DNA of 43,308 bases from CAYILR01 sp964364175 (GTDB lineage Bacteria; Bdellovibrionota; UBA1018): assembly GCA_964364175.1 (NCBI GenBank), contig CAYILR010000040.1:1-43308 (forward strand), given 5' to 3'. The notes beneath the pieces are model-generated. The model worked only from the letters and a program-made list of their open reading frames with translations, was not told the origin of the DNA and did not search any database. This document shows, piece after piece, positions 1-7,436 of the stretch. Within the stretch, counting starts at the first letter, position 1. Every line of letters starts with the position of its first letter. Made by a program: the position numbers and the translations under genes.

Positions 1-352
1 AGAGGCTCCAACTTGAGAGTTGCCCGACGTAAGCGCCGCTGATCTGGAGCCGCACCAGCGTCGTCTCGGGTTCCCCAAACCCATGCTGCTTGGCCCAGGC
101 CCGAGCGTCGATCTTCTCCTTCGGCTTGAGGGATTCGATCCTCGTGAAGTCAGCTTCGGTTGCCCGGTCACGGAACCAGCGCCACAGGTTGCGCACGAGC
201 GGGTTCGCTTCGGCCGCTACGATGTGCGGTTTCTTGTAGTGGAGCGAGTAGGCCAAAGAGCCTGCGAACGGCTCTATGATGGTCGTGACACCCAGCGGAG
301 GGCCGGGTAGATGCTTCAGGAGTCGTCTCTTGCTCCCGGAGTAGCGCAGCAT
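1..352 (-). CDS. D12-class (Dam-like) DNA adenine methyltransferase, N-terminal part only
   Basis: This gene runs off the left edge, so only its first 117 codons are visible. The N-terminus reads LRYSGSKRRLLKHLP (residues 2-16), followed by the S-adenosylmethionine-binding motif EPFAGS (27-32) and AEANPLVRNLW (47-57). This is the standard opening of D12-class N6-adenine methyltransferases, which modify GATC-like sites. The catalytic DPPY motif would lie outside the window. The ATG at 352-350 is chosen because GAGG lies about 10 bases upstream and the family begins exactly here. It is transcribed away from the ATPase gene at 472. In a phage the likely role is protection from restriction, or marking of its own DNA; that is inference. 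Confidence 0.85.
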   Translation of the reverse strand, partial: MLRYSGSKRRLLKHLPGPPLGVTTIIEPFAGSLAYSLHYKKPHIVAAEANPLVRNLWRWFRDRATEADFTRIESLKPKEKIDARAWAKQHGFGEPETTLVRLQISGAYVGQLSSWSL

Positions 353-414
353 GGGGTACGGTCCTCTGTCTGCGCCGTCACGTCAAGCAGCTTTGAATGA
401 AATGGCTGAAATAA

Positions 415-442
415 TTGACGGAGAAGCCCTTCCCGTCATAAG
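415..442 (+). promoter_or_regulatory. Sigma-70-like promoter for the early operon
   Basis: TTGACG (415-420) is followed after exactly 16 bp by CATAAG (437-442), a 4 of 6 match to the -10 consensus. It lies 30 bp before the start at 472. The spacing matches the stronger promoters at 36.1-39.4 kb. The -10 runs into the repeated element at 441-456. Confidence 0.5.
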
Positions 443-456
443 GTGGGCTCCTATAC
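441..456 (+). promoter_or_regulatory. Repeated operator-like element, copy 1
   Basis: AGGTGGGCTCCTATAC overlaps the end of the promoter for the ATPase gene. A second copy, AGGTAGGCTCCTACGC, lies at 1349-1364 in the same place relative to TTGACG before the next gene. The first 14 bases match at 12 positions. The second copy contains the inverted repeat GTAGG-N6-CCTAC. A shared repressor or activator site is the likely meaning. Confidence 0.4.
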
Positions 457-471
457 CTAGGATAACCGCCG

Positions 472-1311
472 ATGATCTATGAGATTATCGTCCGCTCCCC
501 CAAGCTGAGCCCGGTGAAGCACTGGGACAAGGTCGAGTGGCTCAAGGGCAAGACCAAGATCGAGTTTCGACCAGGCATCAATATCGTGTTTGGTTTGAAC
601 GGATCAGGAAAGAGTACGCTTCTCAGCGCATTGGCGATCTTGGAGCACTGCTGGCGATCGAACTGGCCGCGGGTGGATAAGACCAGTGTCAGCGACTTCA
701 TGGCCTCAACTGGCCGGTTTCGAGACGGATTGCTCCTCGAACACGACGGAGCCCCCTGCCGCTATCTCGGGGTAGACGATCCAGATACGGCTCCCAAGGC
801 CGATACCACGATGACGACGGTGTTCCTGGAGGCAAAGCGGGAGGCTGGCGGTCGGGCTCTCCATCAGATGAGCCACGGCCAAGCGACGCTCAACAAGCTC
901 GCTCGCTTCCTCAAGGCCGAACCAGAGCGTGTTCGTTACATCCTCAAGGACAAGAACGTCGCACCGCAATGGCGGTCTTGGTACGAAGCCGCCACCGAGT
1001 CGCTGTCCAACGCCAAACCGCGCAAGGGTATGCCGAAGCAGCAGACCATCTTGCTGGACGAAGTGGACCGGAGCTTGGACTTCACGAAGCAAGCAAGTGT
1101 ATGGAAGCAAGTTCGGCTGCTCGCTGAGTCCAATCACCAGGTCATCATCGCCTCACACTCACCGTGGGCGGCGGTCCAGCCGCACGCGCACTACATTGAG
1201 ACGACGCCTGGCTACCTCGACAAGACACGCAAGGCCCTCGGTGTGTTGCTCCAGAACCTCACCGAGGAAGAGTCGTCGCGCAGCGCCACCGTGACCTCAA
1301 AGCGCGCCTGA
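472..1311 (+). CDS. AAA/ABC-type ATPase with SHGQ signature (COG3910-like), Rad50-like partner candidate
   Basis: A 279-residue cytoplasmic ATPase. It has a Walker A motif GLNGSGKST (residues 41-49), a signature motif MSHGQ (133-137), a Walker B motif ILLDE (193-197) and a switch histidine in ASHS (H229). The SHGQ signature and the C-terminal ASHSPWAA stretch resemble COG3910-type predicted ATPases more than true Rad50/SbcC, whose signature is usually SGGE. There is no long coiled coil or zinc hook between the two ATPase halves, so it is far smaller than Rad50 or T4 gp46. The next gene is an Mre11/SbcD-type nuclease, so the pair may work as a compact end-processing complex; that pairing is inferred from position. 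The start has a weak AGGAT sequence upstream. Confidence 0.8.
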   Translation: MIYEIIVRSPKLSPVKHWDKVEWLKGKTKIEFRPGINIVFGLNGSGKSTLLSALAILEHCWRSNWPRVDKTSVSDFMASTGRFRDGLLLEHDGAPCRYLGVDDPDTAPKADTTMTTVFLEAKREAGGRALHQMSHGQATLNKLARFLKAEPERVRYILKDKNVAPQWRSWYEAATESLSNAKPRKGMPKQQTILLDEVDRSLDFTKQASVWKQVRLLAESNHQVIIASHSPWAAVQPHAHYIETTPGYLDKTRKALGVLLQNLTEEESSRSATVTSKRA

Positions 1312-1323
1312 GCACTTGAGGCA

Positions 1324-1364
1324 TTGACGAGTCGTCGTCCGTCGGCGTAGGTAGGCTCCTACGC
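1324..1364 (+). promoter_or_regulatory. Possible promoter plus repeated operator-like element, copy 2
   Basis: TTGACG at 1324-1329 has no good -10 at 16 bp (CGTAGG), so the promoter itself is weak or activator-dependent. The element AGGTAGGCTCCTACGC at 1349-1364 repeats the one at 441-456 at nearly the same distance from TTGACG (19 versus 20 bp). It includes the inverted repeat GTAGG-N6-CCTAC. The start at 1426 lies 62 bp downstream, leaving a leader with no obvious strong hairpin. Confidence 0.35.
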
Positions 1365-1425
1365 TAATGGACCATAACGTGCGCGCTAACAGCCTCCTGT
1401 TCATAACATACTTGTTGGTGGGCTT

Positions 1426-2628
1426 GTGAAGACTCGCCTCCGCGTCCTCCAAGTCGGGGACCTTCATGTGGGCCGAGGCCGGTCATCATGGGGTGAGAAG
1501 GTGTCGCTTGAGCGTGCGGCACACCTGTTCGACGTCATCTACCAGACGGCGAAAGCAGAGAAGGTCCACGCGGTCCTCATCACCGGCGACGTGTTCGACA
1601 CCAAGGCGGTCACGAACAAGGAGCGCGAGATCGTCGTCCGCAAGCTGACGAAGTACGCCGGTCGGGATGGCATCGCGACCTACGTCATCCCCGGCAACCA
1701 CGACCTCGTGACCAAGACGGCCTCGAACCTCGACTTCCTGGCTGAGATCACAGAGCAGACGGAGGAGATCCCGAACCTCCACGTCGCGTTTGCCCATCGG
1801 GAGTCGATCTGGCCGTTGCCGAGCACCTCGTTCGGGCTGCCCGCGGGCTTCCAGGTGCTCGGTGTGCCAGTCACGCTGTCGGAAGACCAGGATTGGATCG
1901 AATCCTTCTGCGGGAAGCTACCAACAGCATCCCAGTACATTGCGATGGGGCACGCGACTATCCAAGGCTGCGTCCGTAACGACGCCAACTGGCGCCCAAC
2001 GGACGCGGAGGACATGCAGCGCCTGAGCCTCGGGGAAGCCGCCAAACGTGCGCCTCAGGTCATCTGGTGGGCTTGGGGGGATATCCACAAAAGGCAGAGG
2101 CTCCCGACCTTGCCCGGCCACACCAACGGCTGGTATGCGGGCTCCCCTGTCCAGATGGACTTCGGAGAGCGACCTGACCGAGGCGGCCTAGTCGTGGCCT
2201 TCGACTGGACCGAGGCTGGATGGACATTCAAAGGTCGACGCTACGTGCGGATGGACGATCAAGGCTTCGCGCCCTTGGTCACGGTGCTCCGCGAAGAAGA
2301 CATCGACACGCTGCCGCCGGACGCGCTCATCCGTCTCGGCGCCGGGCTGATCCTGCCGGAGAGCCGCCACAAGCAACTGGTCTCCACGCTCAAGGTCGTC
2401 GAGGACCGGAGCACACCAGAGGCCGCATTGACCGCAGCCGGAACCAACGAAGACGGCGAGCCCATGCCGTTGGAGGTATTCGATCCGCTCCTGGCGGACC
2501 TGTCGGTGGTCGAGGACACAGTTCTCGAAGGGCTACCAAAGGCGGACGAGCCTGTGGTACGGGCAGAAGCTCGAAAGATCGTCGAGCTTGCGGTGGAACG
2601 GTTCCGCGCTCGGACCTACGTCTCGTGA
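1426..2628 (+). CDS. Mre11/SbcD-like metallophosphoesterase (exonuclease subunit)
   Basis: A 400-residue protein with the five metal-binding motifs of the calcineurin-like nuclease family in order: GDLH (D12, H14), GDVFD (D55, D58), GNHD (N91, H92, D93), GHA (H176) and GDIH (218-221). The closing segment YAGSPVQMDFGE is typical of SbcD and Mre11. Such enzymes use two manganese ions to trim DNA ends and hairpins with a Rad50-type ATPase, and large phages use them in recombination and replication. The start is GTG at 1426, preceded by GGTGGG. The ATPase at 472 is the likely partner. The sequence after residue 290 is not recognised and may be the ATPase-docking region. Confidence 0.9.
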   Translation: MKTRLRVLQVGDLHVGRGRSSWGEKVSLERAAHLFDVIYQTAKAEKVHAVLITGDVFDTKAVTNKEREIVVRKLTKYAGRDGIATYVIPGNHDLVTKTASNLDFLAEITEQTEEIPNLHVAFAHRESIWPLPSTSFGLPAGFQVLGVPVTLSEDQDWIESFCGKLPTASQYIAMGHATIQGCVRNDANWRPTDAEDMQRLSLGEAAKRAPQVIWWAWGDIHKRQRLPTLPGHTNGWYAGSPVQMDFGERPDRGGLVVAFDWTEAGWTFKGRRYVRMDDQGFAPLVTVLREEDIDTLPPDALIRLGAGLILPESRHKQLVSTLKVVEDRSTPEAALTAAGTNEDGEPMPLEVFDPLLADLSVVEDTVLEGLPKADEPVVRAEARKIVELAVERFRARTYVS

Positions 2629-2637
2629 GGTTTTTTT

Positions 2638-3147
2638 GTGAACACGGTGGTCTTGTTTGTCAGTACGAACCGTATGGGTGATGCTCCCGAAGGAGGTTGG
2701 CGCAACGACCTCTACACGCGCTCGTTGCGCAAGATCGGCTTCATCGACAACCGCCACCCCCGCGGCGGTGCCTTCCCGAAGAAGGACGAGCATTGGCTTG
2801 TTGAGATCGTCCGTGAGAACATGGGAACCAAGGGCGGGTGCTTCATCCTGAAGCCGATGAGGAAGATCCCAAACGACGACCTGATGCCCCTCGTCGTGGG
2901 TATGTATGAGTTGGAGGCCATCGAAGGGGCCGTCATCATCACACCGCACGACAACACCAAGACGTGGGTCATGAGCCCAAAGGCGAAGAAGGCCATCTTG
3001 GAAGCTTCAGACGCACAATCGTTCGTTATCAATCACGGTGGTACGCTGTGGCCACGTAGGAAACCCGCAGAGTCGGTCGTGGAGAGCGAGGCCAAGAAGC
3101 TGCTCGGCCTGACCCAAGAAGGAGACGCAGATGCCGAAACCGAATGA
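2638..3147 (+). CDS. Hypothetical protein, 169 aa
   Basis: Not recognised. A mixed alpha/beta soluble protein with no signal peptide or membrane segment. The last 20 residues are acidic. The start is GTG at 2638; its ribosome site GAGG overlaps the stop of the nuclease gene, with a run of seven T between them. It overlaps the next gene by 17 bases. Co-transcription with the Mre11-like gene suggests, but does not show, a DNA-metabolism role. Confidence 0.75.
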   Translation: MNTVVLFVSTNRMGDAPEGGWRNDLYTRSLRKIGFIDNRHPRGGAFPKKDEHWLVEIVRENMGTKGGCFILKPMRKIPNDDLMPLVVGMYELEAIEGAVIITPHDNTKTWVMSPKAKKAILEASDAQSFVINHGGTLWPRRKPAESVVESEAKKLLGLTQEGDADAETE

Positions 3148-3454
3148 GCCAACCATCTTTGGCTGTCGCTGGTGCAGTCACATCCCTGGTCCACCAAAAG
3201 GAGGCGTGACTGGTCTCAGCGCCAACTACGAGCCTTGTACGAAGTGCAAGGCTACCTCCGTTGCGACCATCGGCTTCACCGAGCCCGGAGGCCGAGAGGT
3301 CCGCATCTGGCACAACCCGGACAACTCGCTGTTCATCGAGTTCCAGCAGACGTCTGGGAAGGCGTCTCGGTACACGCTCAGCGAGGAGCTTCTGCTCAAG
3401 GCCGGAGTGTTGAAGCTCTCAGACACGGCGTTCAACGGTCGAAAGCTCTCGTAG
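3131..3454 (+). CDS. Small zinc-ribbon protein, 107 aa
   Basis: An N-terminal zinc ribbon is visible: CRWC (residues 12-15) paired with CTKC (36-39). The rest is a compact domain of unknown type. The ATG at 3131 has AAGGAG about 8 bases upstream and lies inside the preceding gene. The partner is unknown. Many neighbours are also tiny zinc-ribbon proteins, a common feature of phage early operons. Confidence 0.75.
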   Translation: MPKPNEPTIFGCRWCSHIPGPPKGGVTGLSANYEPCTKCKATSVATIGFTEPGGREVRIWHNPDNSLFIEFQQTSGKASRYTLSEELLLKAGVLKLSDTAFNGRKLS

Positions 3455-3456
3455 CC

Positions 3457-3633
3457 ATGTCTTGCTGTCGCGCGCAGAAGATGCACTATGTGACGCCCGA
3501 GGTCTTCGAGCGTAGGAAGCCGCTTCCGACGCTGTGCGGATCGACTCGCGCTGGGGCTGTCACGGTCACGGAGTCCGAAGTGGACTGCCTGCTTTGCAAG
3601 AAGAAGCTGAAGGCCAGGAGGAAACGTGATTGA
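3457..3633 (+). CDS. Very small cysteine-rich protein, 58 aa
   Basis: The start at 3457 gives MSCCRAQKMHYV and a C-terminal CLLCKKKLKARRKRD. It has one clear C-x2-C pair at the end, cysteines at 3, 4 and 27, and a strongly basic tail. A longer reading in the same frame begins at 3172 but would sit inside the previous gene, so the short form is preferred. The stop overlaps the next start. Nucleic-acid binding is plausible; function is unknown. Confidence 0.65.
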   Translation: MSCCRAQKMHYVTPEVFERRKPLPTLCGSTRAGAVTVTESEVDCLLCKKKLKARRKRD

Positions 3634-3967
3634 AGTGCTCAGCAAGCTCATCGGTGGTGTGATCTTGATCGTTGTGATCATGGCGGCGAGCATCGCCTTC
3701 GACGCTTGGGTGATCTCGACGCTGTATGGGTGGTTCATCCTGACAGCGTTCGTCTCGGCTCCTAACCTGACCATCGCTCAGATCGCCGGTGTGCTGCTCG
3801 TGTTCCGCGGTGCGCGCGGGTACAAGACTGCGAAAGAGCCACCGGAGACAGTGAAGAAGTCTGGTAGCGAGAAGATGATTGGCGTCATGTCGGGAATGCT
3901 CACAGTCTTCCTTGTATCCCTGACGTCCCTGGGCATCGGCTGGTGCATCAAGGCGCTGCTGCCATGA
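3626..3967 (+). CDS. Small integral membrane protein, 113 aa
   Basis: Hydrophobic segments at about residues 8-28, 34-46, 50-61 and 86-108 suggest three to four membrane spans, with a charged loop (about 63-84) between the last two. The start is GTG at 3626 with an excellent AGGAGG upstream. It overlaps the preceding gene by 8 bases and the next by 4. No family recognised. In an early operon it could act at the host inner membrane, but nothing in the sequence shows how. Confidence 0.75.
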   Translation: MIEVLSKLIGGVILIVVIMAASIAFDAWVISTLYGWFILTAFVSAPNLTIAQIAGVLLVFRGARGYKTAKEPPETVKKSGSEKMIGVMSGMLTVFLVSLTSLGIGWCIKALLP

Positions 3968-4173
3968 AGCACACCATCGAGTTGAGCGCGGTTGACGTTG
4001 TGGAGGCCGTGAAGCGCAGCCTCGGCCTGGACGGCTACCGGATCATCGGCGACCCGGAGGTGCTGGTCGCGGTCTCCGACACGGACTATTATGACAACAA
4101 GACCAAGCCTTATGCGCCCTTCCGAGGCGTGCGTGTCCAGGTCGAGAAGGTCGGCAAGAGCTTCGACAAATGA
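3964..4173 (+). CDS. Hypothetical protein, 69 aa
   Basis: The start ATG at 3964 overlaps the previous stop as ATGA, which is why it is preferred to an upstream GTG in the same frame. The protein begins MKHTIELSAVDVVEAV and contains VSDTDYYDN. It looks like a small soluble alpha/beta domain and is not recognised. Confidence 0.7.
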   Translation: MKHTIELSAVDVVEAVKRSLGLDGYRIIGDPEVLVAVSDTDYYDNKTKPYAPFRGVRVQVEKVGKSFDK

Positions 4174-4373
4174 GCTTTGAGTACATCGCGTCCTACTATG
4201 GCAAGACCTTCAAGCGCGGCCAGATCGTCCGGATCACGGACACGAGCCAGAACCCGCCGCCCCCAGGGAAGCTCGGCGTCGTCACGAAGGCCACCAACCA
4301 CGTCTGGGTCAGACCAGACGGCGAGAAACACGCCAACCCCTATCACCCCTCTGACGTGGAGCCCGTCTCATGA
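4170..4373 (+). CDS. Small SH3/KOW-like protein, 67 aa
   Basis: The pattern FKRGQIVRITD, GKLGVVTKA, HVWVRPDGEKHANPYHP resembles small phage proteins with an SH3-like barrel, in which a Gly-x-Val turn is followed by a V-R-x-D-G-E-K strand. Such domains bind nucleic acid or protein. ATGA overlaps join it to both neighbours. The family call rests on pattern memory only. Confidence 0.65.
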   Translation: MSFEYIASYYGKTFKRGQIVRITDTSQNPPPPGKLGVVTKATNHVWVRPDGEKHANPYHPSDVEPVS

Positions 4374-4843
4374 CCCTTCTTCAGCATCCCCGCTACGTCG
4401 AGGCACCCAAGGAAGCTGGGGCGCTGTCCACCAAGTCCGTGTTTCTGGCTGGTGGCATTACCGGGTGTCCTGGATGGCAGGAACCGATGGCCTCGGCTCT
4501 AATCGAAGGAACCAAGAACCTCGTGGTGTTCAACCCACGGCGGGCCAACTTCCCCATCCACGATCCCAAAGCCGCTGAGGCTCAGATCACCTGGGAGCAC
4601 CGCCACCTGCGCGCGTCCTCGGCTGTGAGCTTCTGGTTCTGCAAGGACACGGTCCAGCCCATCGTGCTCTACGAGCTTGGCGCCTGGTCCATGACGTCGA
4701 AGAGTATCTTTGTCGGTGTCGAGCCCGGCTATCCGCGTGAACAGGATGTCCGCATCCAGACCCGGCTCATTCGGCCTGAGGTCCAGATCGCCTCCACGCT
4801 TGATGGCCTGGTGAAGCAGGTCGTGGATTGGACCAAGTCATGA
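4370..4843 (+). CDS. Nucleoside 2-deoxyribosyltransferase-like protein
   Basis: A 157-residue protein with the layout of the deoxyribosyltransferase-like fold: VFLAGGITG (24-32), FNPRRANFPI (54-63), TWEHRHL (74-80), VSFWF (86-90) and VLYELGAW (99-106). Glu102 of YELG sits where the catalytic nucleophile lies in this superfamily. These enzymes move or hydrolyse the base of deoxynucleosides or their monophosphates. In phages they may serve nucleotide salvage or remove host or defence signals. The exact substrate cannot be told. It is coupled by ATGA overlaps on both sides. Confidence 0.75.
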   Translation: MTLLQHPRYVEAPKEAGALSTKSVFLAGGITGCPGWQEPMASALIEGTKNLVVFNPRRANFPIHDPKAAEAQITWEHRHLRASSAVSFWFCKDTVQPIVLYELGAWSMTSKSIFVGVEPGYPREQDVRIQTRLIRPEVQIASTLDGLVKQVVDWTKS

Positions 4844-5043
4844 ATGACTGCTCTGGCACCGCCGACTGCACCTGCGTCCACTGCGAGGACGTGCGGGCGC
4901 ATGAGCGCCGGAAGATCGCCTCGGCCCTCCGGGAGCACGCCTATCGCTACATGCCCACCAAAATCAACAACGACAAGATGCGCCGAGCTTGCGCCTCGAA
5001 CCTCGCCTACGCTGTGGAGCACGGCAGGTTGGAGATCCTGTGA
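4840..5043 (+). CDS. Small cysteine-rich protein, 67 aa
   Basis: ATG at 4840 overlaps the previous stop (ATGA). The N-terminus is cysteine-dense (positions 4, 10, 12 and 15: DCTCVHC), suggesting a metal site, followed by a basic helical region. Not recognised. It ends 37 bases before the next gene. Confidence 0.65.
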   Translation: MNDCSGTADCTCVHCEDVRAHERRKIASALREHAYRYMPTKINNDKMRRACASNLAYAVEHGRLEIL

Positions 5044-5080
5044 ATTTCAAGGACGGAACGAGCCTTCCCGGCGGAGCCCC

Positions 5081-5353
5081 ATGAGTGACCACCCAAGCCA
5101 CATGGTCCGAGAAGACGTCGACGGCTACTACTGCGGCGTCTGCGGCAAGTATCTCGACGAGGCAAGCGACGGTTGTACGCGCCCAATCTATCTCGACAGC
5201 TACGACCTTGATGTGTTGTCAAACACCGTCGAAGACGCCCTGAAACATGAGGTCACCAGGAACAACCCTGACCTCGTGAAAAAGGCTCTGGCGGCACTCA
5301 GGACCTGGCGTTCTCAACACGCCCAACGAACACGGCTGGGGCACCCAGGATGA
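5081..5353 (+). CDS. Small protein with CxxC motif, 90 aa
   Basis: The start at 5081 has GGAG 4-5 bases upstream. YYCGVCGKYLDEASDGC supplies three cysteines of a possible zinc site. The rest is helical with DLVKKALAALRTW. A longer in-frame version from 4844 would overlap the previous gene entirely and is rejected. No function assigned. Confidence 0.65.
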   Translation: MSDHPSHMVREDVDGYYCGVCGKYLDEASDGCTRPIYLDSYDLDVLSNTVEDALKHEVTRNNPDLVKKALAALRTWRSQHAQRTRLGHPG

Positions 5354-6291
5354 CTGCGACTGAGCAGATACCTAAGACGATGGAGGCCCCGATTCACTGG
5401 TCTGAGCAGACCGTGTTCGAGGCGCTCAGAACGCATTTCGTGGAAGGTGCGGTCGCTCTGTTGCCGCAGGTGGCCTCGGAGACGGGAGCCTCGGCCCGCC
5501 GCATCGCCGACTGTGTGGCCATGCAGTTATGGCCTTCTCGCGGTTTGACCATTGAGTGTGTCGAGATCAAGGTCGACCGCCGTGACCTCCTCCGTGAATT
5601 CGAGCAGCCGGAGAAGGGCGACCTCATTGGCCGCTTCTGCGACAAGTTCTGGATCGCAGCGCCGACTGGCATCGTGAAGCAGTCCGACTTCGAGGACGGT
5701 ACCTTCCCGAAGACCTGGGGCTGTCTGGAGGTCTCTGTCGCCGAGCCCGGCCTCTTGGGCCTCGATGACGATGACCAATACAAGCGTTACTCGGTCTGGC
5801 TCAAACCGCACACGTTCAAGGTGAAGGTCAGGAAGAAGGCCGAGGAGAACAAGGACGCCTTGCCGCCAAGCCGGGGCTTCCTGGCTTCGCTCATGCGGAA
5901 CATCCAAGCCTTCGAGAGCCCAGAAGCCGTGGTCGCACGGAAAGTCTCGGTCCTCAAGGCGCAGATGGATAAGCAGGTCTGGGATCTCACCGAGAAGGAG
6001 CGCGAGAAGGCACGCGCCGAGGTCGCCGAGTTCCGTCGTCGCATTGCCATGTTTGAGCAGATCACTGGTCTGAGCACTGGCGTGTTTGACCACAACGTCT
6101 GGGACGAAGCTCAGCTTCGCAAGACCCACGAGAAGCAAAAGCGCCTCATCCAACTGGCCCACAGCGTCGAGCACTCGTTCGAGCAAGCCCGCAGCCTTGC
6201 TTCTTGGCTGGAGAACCGGGGCAAGGAGATGACGGCCCTCAGTGAGACGCTGACGAAGCTGGCGACACCAAGCAAGCCGGAGGAGTCATGA
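5350..6291 (+). CDS. PD-(D/E)xK nuclease-like protein with C-terminal coiled coil
   Basis: A 313-residue protein. The N-terminal part contains RIADCVAMQLWPSRGL followed by VEIKVDRRDLL, giving Asp54 and Glu72-x-Lys74, the catalytic pattern of the PD-(D/E)xK nuclease fold. This N-terminus resembles a widespread bacterial and phage family with WPSRGL and E-x-K sequences, related to MmcB-type proteins. From about residue 190 it becomes charged and helical, with coiled-coil character (STEKEREKARAEVAEF type). Its DNA target is unknown. It may act in DNA degradation or repair. It overlaps both neighbours by 4 bases. Confidence 0.7.
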   Translation: MTATEQIPKTMEAPIHWSEQTVFEALRTHFVEGAVALLPQVASETGASARRIADCVAMQLWPSRGLTIECVEIKVDRRDLLREFEQPEKGDLIGRFCDKFWIAAPTGIVKQSDFEDGTFPKTWGCLEVSVAEPGLLGLDDDDQYKRYSVWLKPHTFKVKVRKKAEENKDALPPSRGFLASLMRNIQAFESPEAVVARKVSVLKAQMDKQVWDLTEKEREKARAEVAEFRRRIAMFEQITGLSTGVFDHNVWDEAQLRKTHEKQKRLIQLAHSVEHSFEQARSLASWLENRGKEMTALSETLTKLATPSKPEES

Positions 6292-6518
6292 TGATCGGCA
6301 GACGTTCGGACCGAGATCTTATCGAGAAAGAGTTTGCGGAGGACAAGGTCAAAGCCGAAGCAGCCGAAGCCACCCTCGACATCGAGCGCCGACTCACGGC
6401 CGCTGTGCGCGAAGCGGACCTGCACTTCGAGAAGGTCGGAGGCTCCAGCCGCCACTACGTGCGCGACTACCTCTTGCCCGCGTTGGCCGAGGCGAAGCTG
6501 AAGGTTGTAGACGCATGA
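6288..6518 (+). CDS. Small helical protein, 76 aa
   Basis: Starts as ATGATG over the previous stop. Charged helical N-terminal half (DLIEKEFAEDKVKAEAAEA) followed by a second helical region. It has no cysteines and no membrane segment. It may be an accessory to the nuclease-like protein before it, but that is only position. Not recognised. Confidence 0.65.
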   Translation: MMIGRRSDRDLIEKEFAEDKVKAEAAEATLDIERRLTAAVREADLHFEKVGGSSRHYVRDYLLPALAEAKLKVVDA

Positions 6519-6826
6519 CAAGCGCTGTCTCTGGATCTATCACGATCAACCCGGCCGCCATGCTCGCCGAGGAGGAGAAGCAACGCACAGCCATCGACCA
6601 GGCCCTTGGGCTTGAGGTCTACGATTTCCTCTACGAGGCCGTGGCCGAGGAATGCGCCAAGAAGCGCGTCTTGCGCGACGAACGCTGCGGTACTTGTCTC
6701 ATCTGCCGAGCCAAAGTCTTGGAGGAGAAGCTCCGCATCCGCCACGTTCAGTTGGGCTGGAAGCTCGAAGCCTGCAAGTCGTGCAAAGGCACCGGTGTGC
6801 AGAAACTCAAAGGAAAACCCGGATGA
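6515..6826 (+). CDS. Zinc-binding small protein, 103 aa
   Basis: Contains CGTCLIC (58-64) and a DnaJ-like CKSCKGTG (91-98), together four or more ligands for a zinc ribbon. The N-terminal half is helical. ATGA overlaps both neighbours. One of about ten zinc-ribbon miniproteins in this operon; function unknown. Confidence 0.7.
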   Translation: MTSAVSGSITINPAAMLAEEEKQRTAIDQALGLEVYDFLYEAVAEECAKKRVLRDERCGTCLICRAKVLEEKLRIRHVQLGWKLEACKSCKGTGVQKLKGKPG

Positions 6827-7071
6827 TCGCAAGGAAGACCACCTCGTGGACCGATCGGTTTGACAACTTCGTGTGGTTATCGTTCGTTGTCATGCTTGGC
6901 ATGTTTACCATGCGCTTCTACGGCTATCTGGAAGACCGCGATTGGGACCAGGTCTTCATGGACGCGGTCCATGTCTCGCTCCTCTATGCCCTCATCTGGC
7001 TCGTACTGGACCCGCTGGCCGACCGTCTCGTCGACAAGTATATGGCTAGGAGAAAGAGGACAGTGAGATGA
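6823..7071 (+). CDS. Small membrane protein, 82 aa
   Basis: Begins MIARKTTSWTDRF at 6823 (ATGA overlap with the previous stop, so a longer upstream start is rejected). Two hydrophobic segments, about residues 15-33 and 46-64, flank an acidic loop EDRDWD. The C-terminal end is basic (MARRKRTVR), which suggests both ends in the cytoplasm. No family recognised. Confidence 0.7.
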   Translation: MIARKTTSWTDRFDNFVWLSFVVMLGMFTMRFYGYLEDRDWDQVFMDAVHVSLLYALIWLVLDPLADRLVDKYMARRKRTVR

Positions 7072-7436
7072 CATCGATCAAAGCCTTCCTGGATCGAATC
7101 GTCGACGACGGCATCAAGGCGGCGGTTGCTGACTACGGTGAAGGGCCAAAGCTCGACGGCTCGGTGGCGGGCTTCTTGTTCTGTCGGGACAAGACTGTTG
7201 AGGACATCGTCGCTGAGTGGATTGCTACTCACGAGAAGCTACGCCACCTGATCGACGGCCCATCTGACGAATACTGGTACTGGAACTGTTACCAGCTTGA
7301 GCTTGAGTGGGTCTTGAACTGCCTCAGCGTGGCTCTCAATCAACCCTTGCTCAGTCATCTACCGACAGCCCGTGGCTTTCTGAAGGCGGCTGAGGTACTG
7401 GGGATTGGTCAGTCACTCGAAGGAGCGCCGTCATGA
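7068..7436 (+). CDS. Hypothetical protein, 122 aa
   Basis: A soluble, mostly helical, acidic protein with an aromatic stretch DEYWYWNCYQLELEWVLN at about 67-84. Not recognised. It is joined by ATGA to the Tad2-type gene that follows, so the two are co-translated; a shared counter-defence role is possible but unproven. Confidence 0.7.
   Translation: MTSIKAFLDRIVDDGIKAAVADYGEGPKLDGSVAGFLFCRDKTVEDIVAEWIATHEKLRHLIDGPSDEYWYWNCYQLELEWVLNCLSVALNQPLLSHLPTARGFLKAAEVLGIGQSLEGAPS

Noticed and set aside
20..310. Plus-strand frame at the left edge
   Set aside because: The reverse strand encodes a recognisable methyltransferase N-terminus with a ribosome site.
359..386. Promoter for the methyltransferase on the minus strand (TTGACG at 386-381)
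   Set aside because: At 16 bp the -10 would be GGACCG, which does not fit. Only the -35 half is present.
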